Assembly: GCA_021772195.1 (NCBI GenBank)
Contig: JAJFML010000013.1
Span: forward strand, 1 to 8,491
From: Chlamydiota bacterium
GTDB lineage: Bacteria > Chlamydiota > Chlamydiia > Chlamydiales > SM23-39
Reading direction: 5' to 3'
DNA length: 8,491 nucleotides
The notes under the pieces were generated by a model. It saw only the letters and a program-made list of their open reading frames with translations. It made no database searches and was not told where the DNA came from. Numbering within the stretch: the stretch's first letter is position 1; each line of letters begins with the position of its first letter. This document shows, piece after piece, positions 1 to 5,536 of this stretch. The position numbers and the translations under genes are program-made.

Positions 1-28
1 ATTCCTGCATCTTTTCTCAAAAGAGGCA

Positions 29-62
29 TTATTCAGATTATCCTTAAGGAGATGCTGAATAA
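29..62. repeat. 34-bp imperfect palindrome built from two 17-bp repeat units
   Basis: Two copies of a 17-bp unit (TTATTCAGATTATCCTT and the inverse AAGGAGATGCTGAATAA) abut head to head, giving a 34-bp palindrome with three mismatched pairs and TCCTTAAGGA at its centre. The right-hand unit is also the left end of the foldback element at 44-211. Further copies of the unit lie at 193-209 and 225-241. This could be a junction of two transposon ends or part of a REP-like array. No transposase is visible. Confidence 0.6.
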
Positions 63-211
63 CTGCTATATTTCAGATCTTCTTTAAAAATTAGACTAAA
101 ATTGATTTTAGAGATCGAATTAAACCTTTGACGGTTAGTGCGATCGAAAAATCAATTTGAGACAATTTTTATGGAGAGATGAAATTTATGAGTTGTTCAG
201 TGCCTCCTTAA
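44..211. repeat. MITE-like foldback element bounded by TTAA
   Basis: The segment begins TTAAGGAG and ends CTCCTTAA. Its two halves are inverted copies of each other over almost the whole length: the left arm runs about 44-126 and the right arm about 133-211, with a short apex at 127-132 (TTTGAC). The 17-bp ends (46-62 and 193-209) match at 13 of 17 positions and all four differences are transitions. Internally, 99-109 pairs perfectly with 148-158, 113-117 with 141-145, and 123-126 with 133-136. I judge arm identity at roughly 75-80% by eye, with a few short gaps. The structure, the lack of coding capacity and the TTAA at both borders fit a decayed miniature inverted-repeat element. A structured RNA is an alternative reading. 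Confidence 0.6.
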
Positions 212-241
212 GGAAATACATGACTTATTCAGTATTTCCTC
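210..241. repeat. third repeat palindrome next to the foldback element
   Basis: GGAAATAC (212-219) and GTATTTCC (232-239) form an 8-bp perfect inverted repeat around a 12-base loop. The right half (225-241, TTATTCAGTATTTCCTC) is another copy of the 17-bp unit at 29-45 and 193-209, and the left half resembles the inverted unit. It looks like a further solo end or array unit of the same repeat family. Confidence 0.5.
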
Positions 242-309
242 GAGAGTCCTAGCGTGAGAAGATTAAGAATAAATAAAGGCTTTAGAGGTGATGTATTGAC
301 TAAATCTTT

Positions 310-324
310 TGTAAATCATTTACA
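310..324. promoter_or_regulatory. 15-bp dyad, possible operator
   Basis: TGTAAATCATTTACA is a perfect inverted repeat with 7-bp arms around one central base. It lies about 28 bp upstream of the -35 box of the promoter for the 92-residue gene. The core AATCATTT recurs at 346-353, overlapping that -35 box, 32 bp away or about three helical turns. This spacing suits a dimeric DNA-binding regulator, but the region is AT-rich and a chance palindrome is possible. I assign no regulator. Confidence 0.3.
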
Positions 325-351
325 TATAGTGATTTAAGTTTAAGGAATCAT

Positions 352-380
352 TTGTAATTAATTAAAATATTTGTTATAAT
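352..380 (+). promoter_or_regulatory. sigma70-type promoter of the 92-residue gene
   Basis: A perfect -10 box TATAAT (375-380) follows a -35 box TTGTAA (352-357, four of six consensus bases) with the ideal 17-bp spacer. Transcription would start near 387, giving a leader of about 27 bases containing the AGGGGG ribosome site at 402-407. Confidence 0.65.
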
Positions 381-413
381 ATATATAAGGACTGAATTAT
401 CAGGGGGTAATAA

Positions 414-692
414 ATGACAATAGATCTCAACGTAACTGATCATAAAATGTATAGAGATATAATTAAACAAACTAAGGAATCTATACCTATTGAGATTAAA
501 GAACTTATAGAAAGAAGGGAAGCCTGTGAATTGAAAATAGCAAGTATAATTGAAAGGATATCTGGTGAATCAAATGTTAGCGTTCCAACCAATGATCCAG
601 AATTATTGAACTGTCTGAAGGAAAAAGCATCATATGATTGTGAAATACGCGAACTCGAGAGTCAACAGATGGCTTTAGATCAACTCAAGTAG
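414..692 (+). CDS. hypothetical 92-residue acidic, helical protein
   Basis: I do not recognise this protein. It is small, soluble-looking and rich in Glu, Lys, Ile and Leu, with stretches (about residues 15-50 and 63-92) that should form helices or short coiled coils. There is no signal peptide or membrane segment. It has three cysteines (residues 38, 66, 75) with no metal motif. The expression signals are convincing: a near-consensus promoter at 352-380, AGGGGG six bases before the ATG, and an intrinsic terminator directly after the TAG stop, so it is a self-contained single-gene unit. It is AT-rich and faces the rpsO-pnp operon tail to tail. The repeat cluster just upstream suggests a lineage-specific or acquired gene. 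A type III chaperone or effector is conceivable from size and composition alone, but nothing in the sequence shows it. Confidence 0.7.
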   Translation: MTIDLNVTDHKMYRDIIKQTKESIPIEIKELIERREACELKIASIIERISGESNVSVPTNDPELLNCLKEKASYDCEIRELESQQMALDQLK

Positions 693-723
693 AAAAAAAA
701 GCCCTCCTATTGGAGGGCTTTTT
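693..723. terminator. bidirectional intrinsic terminator
   Basis: GCCCTCC (701-707) and GGAGGGC (712-718) form a perfect 7-bp GC-rich stem with loop TATT, flanked by eight A on the left and five T on the right. Read on the plus strand it ends the 92-residue gene, whose stop is at 690-692. Read on the minus strand it ends pnp, whose stop is at 729-731, with the A-tract becoming a run of eight U. Confidence 0.9.
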
Positions 724-728
724 CATGT

Positions 729-2828
729 CTATGCTTGAACTATTTTCTCGAGAAGGACTTTGTGGCTCAGTTTAATTTTGCCACGATCGTCGACATCAAG
801 AACTTTGACATCAAGTCTATCGCCTTCTTTGAAGTGATCGTTTAAGTTTTGGATGCGTGAGTGTGAGCACTCTGAAATATGGCAGAGACCTTCTTTTCCA
901 GGGAAGATTTCTACAAAGAGTCCAAATTGGACAATCGATACAATCTTGCCATGGTAGATTTTGCCAATTTCCGCTTCTGCTGTTAGATTAAAGACGATCT
1001 CTTTTGCTCTATTCATCGACTCAGGGTTGGAAGAGGCGATTGAGACAGTACCACTATCATCAATATTCATCTCAACACCAGTCTCTTCGATAATCGCACG
1101 GATTTGCTTTCCGCCTGGTCCGATCACGATACCGATCTTGCTTGGTGGAATCTGCATGGTTTCAATGCGAGGAGCAAAGTTAGAGATATCCTTATTAGAC
1201 TGAGGCATAACCTCGAGCATTTTCTCTAAGATATGGATACGTCCTTCTTTAGCTTGCTTTAGAGCAGCTTCCATAATCTCATGGGTAATGCCTTCTACTT
1301 TTATATCCATTTGAAAAGCTGTGATGCCATCTGCGTCACCTGCAATTTTGAAGTCCATATCTCCTAGAGCATCTTCAGCACCTAGAATATCCGATAGGAT
1401 AACGTGTTTCTTGCCTTCTAAGATTAGTCCCATTGCAATACCTGAAACAGGTCTCTTGATTGGGACACCAGCGTCCATGAGAGCAAGACAGCCGCCGCAA
1501 ACAGATGCCATGGAAGAAGATCCATTACACTCTGTGATATTGGATTCAACTCTCATGACATAAGGGAAACTCTCTTTTGAAGGAAGCGTTGGCTTGATCG
1601 ATCTTTCAGCCAATTTTCCATGACCTACTTCACGTCTTCCTGGAGGGCCCATTCGACCAACTTCACCAACTGAATAAGGTGGGAAGAAGTATTGCAAGTA
1701 GAAGTTGTCTATGCCTTCTCCGTGAAGGTCTTCAAATTTCTGGCCCATTCCGTCGCCACCGAGTGTGCAAACAGCAATCGCTTGGGTCTCACCCCTTGTG
1801 AAGACAGCGCTACCATGTGTTCTTGGTAAAAAGCCGTTCTCAACATCGATAGAGCGGATCTGATCTAGCTCTCTTCCATCTATTCTCTTGTTCGTTGTTA
1901 GTACCATTTTTCGCATGATGTCGGAAGAGACTTTTTTGAAGGCAATTTTGACATCTGTCTTTTTGAACCTAGGTTCTAATTCGGGAGAAAGAGCCTCATA
2001 TACAGTCTCTTTGATCTCTGTCATTAAAGTTTCACGGTCTTGTTTTTTTGAGACTTTAAATGCTTTTTCAAGAGGCTCTTTTGCAATTTGAATAACTTCT
2101 TTTTTAAGCTCTTCAGGAATTAGTATGAGTTTGTCTACGAGCTTTGGTTTGCCGATCTTCTCTTGCCACTGTTGAATCGCAGCACAGATTTTTTTGATCG
2201 CTTCATGGCCAGTCTCAAGAGCTTCTAATACTTGCTCTTCAGTTAGGAAGTCGCAGAATCCTTCAATCATTAGAATTGCGTCTTCTGTTCCCGCCATGAT
2301 AAGGTCAAGTTCAGATTTTTCCATCTCATCATTGCTTGGATTGAGAGTAAATTTGCCATCAATGAGAGCAACGCGTACGCCTGCTACCGGTTTGATAAGT
2401 GGAACTTCAGAAATGGCTAGAGCTGCAGACGCAGCACAAATGGCTAGAACGTCTGGTTTAGCTTTTTTATCATAAGAGTAGACATAGGCAAGTAGCTGCG
2501 TTTCATGGTAGTATCCTTCTTGAATGAAGGGTCTAATAGGTCTATCAATCAGTCTGCTGACTAAGATTTCTCTTTGAGTTGGCCTTCCTTCTCTTTTAAT
2601 CCAACCGGCTAGTGTTTTGCCAACAGATGAGAACTTTTCTTGATAGTCGACTCTTAAAGGAAGGAAGTCAAGACCTTCAGATGGTTCTGGTGCTGCACAA
2701 GCAGTAGCTAGTATGGACGTCTCGCCGCAATGAAGGAAAACGGATCCGCCTGCTTGTCTTGCGATTTTTCCGGTTTCGAAAATGAGCGTCTTACCGCCTA
2801 CTTCAACTTCTATCTTTTCTCGTTTCAT
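729..2828 (-). CDS. pnp: polyribonucleotide nucleotidyltransferase (PNPase)
   Basis: PNPase is the phosphorolytic 3'-5' exoribonuclease that degrades mRNA to nucleoside diphosphates and can add 3' tails; it works in the cytoplasm as a ring-shaped trimer. The 699 residues show the full domain order: RNase PH 1 (about 10-145), linker helices, RNase PH 2 (about 315-540), KH (about 553-615, GPGG at 570-573) and S1 (about 622-690). The catalytic residues D486, D492 and K494 are present in GAEDALGDMDFK, at the same numbers as in E. coli. RNA-contacting signatures such as FFPPYS and GRREVGHG are intact. The ATG follows GGAGT (2833-2837). It lies 146 bases downstream of rpsO, the conserved order, with a long hairpin in its leader. 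The TAG stop is followed at once by a strong terminator, so UAG works as a stop here. Confidence 0.98.
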   Translation of the reverse strand: MKREKIEVEVGGKTLIFETGKIARQAGGSVFLHCGETSILATACAAPEPSEGLDFLPLRVDYQEKFSSVGKTLAGWIKREGRPTQREILVSRLIDRPIRPFIQEGYYHETQLLAYVYSYDKKAKPDVLAICAASAALAISEVPLIKPVAGVRVALIDGKFTLNPSNDEMEKSELDLIMAGTEDAILMIEGFCDFLTEEQVLEALETGHEAIKKICAAIQQWQEKIGKPKLVDKLILIPEELKKEVIQIAKEPLEKAFKVSKKQDRETLMTEIKETVYEALSPELEPRFKKTDVKIAFKKVSSDIMRKMVLTTNKRIDGRELDQIRSIDVENGFLPRTHGSAVFTRGETQAIAVCTLGGDGMGQKFEDLHGEGIDNFYLQYFFPPYSVGEVGRMGPPGRREVGHGKLAERSIKPTLPSKESFPYVMRVESNITECNGSSSMASVCGGCLALMDAGVPIKRPVSGIAMGLILEGKKHVILSDILGAEDALGDMDFKIAGDADGITAFQMDIKVEGITHEIMEAALKQAKEGRIHILEKMLEVMPQSNKDISNFAPRIETMQIPPSKIGIVIGPGGKQIRAIIEETGVEMNIDDSGTVSIASSNPESMNRAKEIVFNLTAEAEIGKIYHGKIVSIVQFGLFVEIFPGKEGLCHISECSHSRIQNLNDHFKEGDRLDVKVLDVDDRGKIKLSHKVLLEKIVQA

Positions 2829-2862
2829 GTATACTCCAAATTTTAATTTGAGATAAAAGAAA

Positions 2863-2920
2863 GGATAGAAATCAGAAATGTGCTTTCAGTTTTCAAAAAG
2901 CATATTTCTGTTCTCTATCC
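2863..2920 (-). promoter_or_regulatory. long hairpin in the pnp leader, candidate RNase III site
   Basis: In the minus-strand transcript, 2920-2896 pairs with 2863-2887 to form a stem of about 25 bp with only two mismatches (2872/2911 and 2880/2903), two G-U pairs and an 8-base loop. It sits between rpsO and pnp, about 35 bases before the pnp start. In E. coli a double-stranded leader at this position is cut by RNase III and PNPase then represses its own mRNA. The same control is inferred here from position and structure. It lacks a following U-run, so it is not a terminator. Confidence 0.6.
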
Positions 2921-2934
2921 AGTCATTTTTTTAC

Positions 2935-2962
2935 TTTATATTGAAGAGTTGCTGGGCGTGAA
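2935..2962 (-). promoter_or_regulatory. possible internal pnp promoter
   Basis: On the minus strand TTCACG (2957-2962) and TATAAA (2935-2940) are separated by 16 bp and match the -35 and -10 consensus at four and five of six bases. Transcription would start near 2928, just before the long leader hairpin. E. coli also has a pnp promoter between rpsO and pnp. The -35 half lies inside the hairpin after rpsO, so this is only a candidate. Confidence 0.3.
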
Positions 2963-2972
2963 CCCAGCTCTC
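2946..2972 (-). other. hairpin directly after the rpsO stop
   Basis: GCTGGG (2951-2956) pairs with CCCAGC (2963-2968), extended past a small internal loop by GAG (2946-2948) with CTC (2970-2972). It starts two bases after the rpsO stop codon. No U-tract follows in the minus-strand transcript, so termination would be partial at best. A role as a 3' stabiliser of rpsO mRNA after processing is an inference. Confidence 0.45.
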
Positions 2973-2974
2973 AA

Positions 2975-3244
2975 TTATTTTCTTAATTTCAGACGTGTAA
3001 TTAAATTTTGATATCTTTTTGTATCTGTAGAATTCAAATAATCTAATAACTTTCTACGCTGACCTACGAGCTTTAAAAGCGCTAGCCTAGAGCTATGGTC
3101 CTTAGGAGAGAGTTTAAGGTGTTCTGTGAGCTCAGTAATTCTCTCTGTGAGAATAGCGATCTGAACGTCGGCGGAGCCTGTATCTTTCTCGTGTAACTGA
3201 AATTTTTTAGTGATTTCTTCTTTAGTACCTTTATCTAGAGACAT
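2975..3244 (-). CDS. rpsO: 30S ribosomal protein S15
   Basis: S15 binds the central domain of 16S rRNA early in 30S assembly and contributes to a bridge with the 50S subunit. The 89 residues are the normal bacterial length and carry the family signatures [35 protein letters not shown] and the end [13 protein letters not shown]. The ATG is preceded by AGGGAG (3256-3261) at an 11-base spacing, somewhat long but the only good site. A promoter at 3297-3325 gives a leader of roughly 45 bases. pnp follows on the same strand, the classic rpsO-pnp pair; S15 often represses its own translation, but I see no specific pseudoknot evidence here. Confidence 0.98.
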   Translation of the reverse strand: MSLDKGTKEEITKKFQLHEKDTGSADVQIAILTERITELTEHLKLSPKDHSSRLALLKLVGQRRKLLDYLNSTDTKRYQNLITRLKLRK

Positions 3245-3296
3245 TCTAAATTTTTCTCCCTATTGAGGATTAGAATTTTGTGATTTGTTACCGAAT

Positions 3297-3325
3297 ATTG
3301 TAACCCAAATTTGTTTATAGAGCAA
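3297..3325 (-). promoter_or_regulatory. rpsO promoter
   Basis: On the minus strand TTGCTC (3320-3325) and TACAAT (3297-3302) are separated by exactly 17 bp. The -10 matches five of six consensus bases, the -35 three of six. The start would be near 3290. GTTAC/GTAAC inverted repeats (3287-3291 and 3300-3304) overlap the -10 and could be an operator or chance. Confidence 0.5.
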
Positions 3326-3448
3326 GAGGGTATGCCTAAATTGATTTAAGAATTAAGAATATAACATGGAAGCTCTATGGCTTTTTTTATTTAAGAGGGG
3401 AGGTGTTTTCATAAACGCGGCGTCTTGAAGGGGGCTAAAAATCAATTC

Positions 3449-3476
3449 TTGAATCACTATTGCTACAAGTTTTAAT
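3449..3476 (+). promoter_or_regulatory. candidate tadA promoter
   Basis: TTGAAT (3449-3454) and TTTAAT (3471-3476) are spaced by 16 bp and match the consensus at four and five of six bases. Transcription from near 3483 would give a very short leader that still contains the AAGGGA ribosome site at 3487-3492. This supports translation from the ATG at 3499, since farther-upstream starts would lie outside the transcript. The rest of 3303-3448 shows only AT-rich sequence. Confidence 0.4.
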
Positions 3477-3498
3477 GTTTTTTTTAAAGGGATGTGCT

Positions 3499-3996
3499 AT
3501 GGTTTTTCCTATGGAAAACCGCGATGAATATTATATGCGCTGTGCGCTAATGCAGGCAAGAAAAGCTGCAGAAAATGAGGAAGTACCTGTTGGAGCTATC
3601 CTTGTCTATCAAGATCAAATTATAGCAAGGGCTCACAATCAAGTAGAGCTGCTCAAGGATGCGACAGCGCATGCTGAGATGTTATGTCTTACTATGGGCT
3701 CCGAGTATTTGGGTAATTGGCGCTTAAATGACGTGACCTTATATATAACGCTGGAGCCTTGCATTATGTGTGCCGGTGCGATCATGCAAACCCGCGTTAA
3801 ACGTGTTGTTTGGGGGGCGAAAGATATTAGGCTCGGTGCAAACGGAAGTTTTGTCGATCTTTTTAAGGAAAAGCATCCAATGCATCAAGTGGAAATTGTC
3901 GGAGGAGTCCTTGAAGATGAGTCCGCTTTTTTATTGCGTGAGTTTTTTCAAAATCAGAGGAAAAAAGATGGACAGTGCACTAAAAAACCTTCTTGA
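3499..3996 (+). CDS. tadA: tRNA-specific adenosine deaminase TadA
   Basis: TadA converts the wobble adenosine 34 of tRNA-Arg(ACG) to inosine, so that one tRNA reads three arginine codons. The 165 residues contain the zinc-dependent cytidine/deoxycytidylate deaminase fold: HAE (H58, catalytic E60) and PCIMC (C88, C91) bind the metal, and EVPVGAILV and the GANGS segment match the family. The frame is open upstream to a TTG at 3460 and another ATG at 3475. I chose the ATG at 3499 because AAGGGA lies six bases before it and the length then fits the family. Older annotation calls chlamydial orthologues yfhC or cytosine deaminase. The 3' end overlaps the next gene by 29 bases. Confidence 0.95.
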   Translation: MVFPMENRDEYYMRCALMQARKAAENEEVPVGAILVYQDQIIARAHNQVELLKDATAHAEMLCLTMGSEYLGNWRLNDVTLYITLEPCIMCAGAIMQTRVKRVVWGAKDIRLGANGSFVDLFKEKHPMHQVEIVGGVLEDESAFLLREFFQNQRKKDGQCTKKPS

Positions 3997-4192
3997 TGAA
4001 TTGATTGAGAATCAGAAGAAAAAACTTCTTCAAACGGGGCGGACTTTTGTGCCAAACTTAACTCCAGAAGACATGCTTCAGCCAAACGATTTTGATGAGC
4101 TCGAATTCAATCCTACATTTCGCTATCAAGAGGGAATATTAGATGGTCTTCAGGTTGCTAAAGCAGCAATCTTAGCAGAAATTTCTCAGTGA
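3968..4192 (+). CDS. conserved-looking hypothetical 74-residue protein downstream of tadA
   Basis: I cannot assign a function. The start is the ATG at 3968, inside the end of tadA, because AGAGGA (3956-3961) lies six bases before it; the open frame extends upstream within tadA but has no signal there. The protein is soluble, has an amphipathic N-terminal helix (about residues 2-20), a central motif-like stretch with LQPNDF and ELEFNPTFRYQEG (about 37-56), and a C-terminal helix. From memory, Chlamydia also has a small hypothetical gene directly after tadA (CT845), so this is probably its orthologue. The overlap implies translational coupling to tadA. Its stop overlaps the end of the facing rhomboid-like gene by seven bases. 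Confidence 0.8.
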   Translation: MDSALKNLLDELIENQKKKLLQTGRTFVPNLTPEDMLQPNDFDELEFNPTFRYQEGILDGLQVAKAAILAEISQ

Positions 4193-5067
4193 CCGCGTTT
4201 TCGTTTTGAAATCTCATCCATACGTTTTTTTTCTTTTGTGCTTAAGCTGTCTTTTCCATGAAGGGATATCTTTGTAAGCATCTTGTCCATAAAGTTGTCA
4301 TCGTCTGAGACGGGTTTTCCTGTTTTAAAATTGTAAACTTTTGAGTTTTTTTCTCTTTTTTTTCTAGGTGTTCTCAGTCTGATAATAAAATCCTCAAAGC
4401 CTCTCATGAATCTGAGAGGGGAGTGATGCCTCCAGAAGAAAAGTGCATATAGATACCCATATAGTCCTGCAATGAGGTAGGCGGTAAAATGAATGAGGTC
4501 TCCCTGGGCTAGATCGACTAAGAGATTGATCCCCCAAAGGCCAAGAATGAGCCAGACAACATTTACAGGAAGTGTAAAAAAGAGAAAGATTCTTGCGTCA
4601 GGATTTAAGATCATCCATGCCATTAAAAGGGAGAAGATAGTTGCGTGACTTCCCATAAAGGGATAGGGGAGATTGAAGATAAGCATGGGGATGGAGACAA
4701 AGACCCCAGTTGCGATGCCGCTGGAAAAAAAAAGGATTAAAAATTGTTTAATGCCTTTCGAATGAAGAAGCGATGAGCCAAAGACCCATAGAAGGTAGCA
4801 AGTGAAAGCGAGCCCAATGAGAAAAGAAAAGGTAATGCCGCTTGGTGCTGGGTGTATAAAAAAGAATGTGAAAAGTTCCCAAATAAAGCCGTGCCGGATG
4901 CCTTCAGTAGTTAAAGTTAGTGCGTGTTGTAGATAGTGAAAAGAAAATATTGGGAAAAACTTGATTGAAATGGCCCAGAGAAAGCTAAGGGCGATATATA
5001 CTAAGATCAAGCCTTTTATGACTTTAGGGGTGTTTGTAGGTCCAATATCAAAGGGAGCGTTTCGCAT
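4186..5067 (-). CDS. rhomboid-family membrane protein, probably inactive
   Basis: The 293-residue protein has about six hydrophobic segments between residues 16 and 212 and the rhomboid layout: WELFTFFFIH (63-72), LLWVFGSSL (92-100), GSHATIF (139-145) and IHFTAYLIAGLYGYL (192-206). Active rhomboids are intramembrane serine proteases with GxSG and a His in the sixth helix. Here the His (H193) is kept, but GxSG reads GSHA, so the serine position aligns with H141, and the HxxxN of the second helix aligns with G and T. A pseudoprotease is likely, unless S140 substitutes. The cytoplasmic tail (about 229-293) is very basic and ends in DKMLTKISLHGKDSLSTKEK, like the short C-terminal motif after many bacterial rhomboids. 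I chose the ATG at 5067, six bases after TGAGG; a TTG at 5079 is in frame but overlaps that site. Confidence 0.85.
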   Translation of the reverse strand: MRNAPFDIGPTNTPKVIKGLILVYIALSFLWAISIKFFPIFSFHYLQHALTLTTEGIRHGFIWELFTFFFIHPAPSGITFSFLIGLAFTCYLLWVFGSSLLHSKGIKQFLILFFSSGIATGVFVSIPMLIFNLPYPFMGSHATIFSLLMAWMILNPDARIFLFFTLPVNVVWLILGLWGINLLVDLAQGDLIHFTAYLIAGLYGYLYALFFWRHHSPLRFMRGFEDFIIRLRTPRKKREKNSKVYNFKTGKPVSDDDNFMDKMLTKISLHGKDSLSTKEKKRMDEISKRKRGH

Positions 5068-5088
5068 TTCTTGCCTCAAAAAAATATT

Positions 5089-5117
5089 AGTCTACCAGAT
5101 TGAAATAATTGTTCCAA
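5089..5117 (-). promoter_or_regulatory. candidate promoter of the rhomboid-like gene
   Basis: On the minus strand TTGGAA (5112-5117) and TAGACT (5089-5094) are 17 bp apart, each matching four of six consensus bases. The start would be near 5082, giving a leader of about 15 bases that includes the TGAGG site. The divergent rpmE promoter must lie in 5118-5195, but I see no clear winner there. Confidence 0.3.
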
Positions 5118-5209
5118 TAGGTAGGATTTTAAGAAAAGAATTGTCTTGTAATTTTTTCTGGATATGGGGTATTTTGTTTAGCATATTTCATATAGATAAA
5201 GGTTAACTA

Positions 5210-5536
5210 ATGAAAGAAGATACTCATCCAACTTATCAGGATGTTCTTTTTGTAGATTCATCAACTGGATCAAAATTTGTCATCGGAAGTACCCTTCAGC
5301 CAAAAGAGAAGGAAACTTTTGAAGGCAAAGAATACCCTGTTTGCTACATAGCTGTTTCTTCAGCATCTCATCCCTTTTTCACAGGAAGCACGCAGTTTAT
5401 CGACTCGGAAGGCCGTGTTGATAAATTCACTAAGCGCTACCAAAGAAAAAGACAGGAAGAAGGTGAGCAGCAAAAAAAGCAGGAAGAGACTGCAGAAAAG
5501 TTAAGCGCTGATAAGACTAAGAAGAAAAAGAAGTAA
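5210..5536 (+). CDS. rpmE2: 50S ribosomal protein L31 type B
   Basis: L31 sits on the 50S subunit near the bridge to the 30S head. The 108 residues include the type B signatures [41 protein letters not shown], and lack the CxxC pairs of the zinc-binding type A, with only one cysteine (C44). The last 30 residues form a Gln/Glu/Lys-rich tail ending in a lysine run, which from memory also occurs in Chlamydia L31 of the same length. The ATG follows AAAGG (5198-5202) by seven bases. The TAA stop shares one base with the prfA ATG (TAATG), so it leads the rpmE-prfA-prmC unit. Confidence 0.95.
   Translation: MKEDTHPTYQDVLFVDSSTGSKFVIGSTLQPKEKETFEGKEYPVCYIAVSSASHPFFTGSTQFIDSEGRVDKFTKRYQRKRQEEGEQQKKQEETAEKLSADKTKKKKK

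Noticed and set aside
1..413. CRISPR array in the repeat region
   Set aside because: The units are inverted as well as direct, irregularly spaced and divergent, with no constant-length spacers.
961..2475. Plus-strand open frames within pnp
   Set aside because: They are antisense to strongly conserved PNPase codons, have no ribosome sites, and encode low-complexity Ser/Ile-rich sequence typical of shadow frames.
2946..2972. Intrinsic terminator after rpsO
   Set aside because: The hairpin is good but the minus-strand RNA after it is A-rich, not U-rich, so I list it as a hairpin of unknown role.
3366..3388. Terminator-like hairpin followed by a T-run upstream of tadA
   Set aside because: The stem AAGC/GCTT is only four base pairs, and no plus-strand transcript is known to arrive there.
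3460..3498. Upstream starts of tadA at TTG 3460 or ATG 3475
   Set aside because: Neither has a ribosome site, and the extra hydrophobic residues do not fit TadA. AAGGGA is ideally placed for the ATG at 3499.
5068..5079. TTG start of the rhomboid-like gene at 5079
   Set aside because: It overlaps the TGAGG ribosome site that serves the ATG at 5067.
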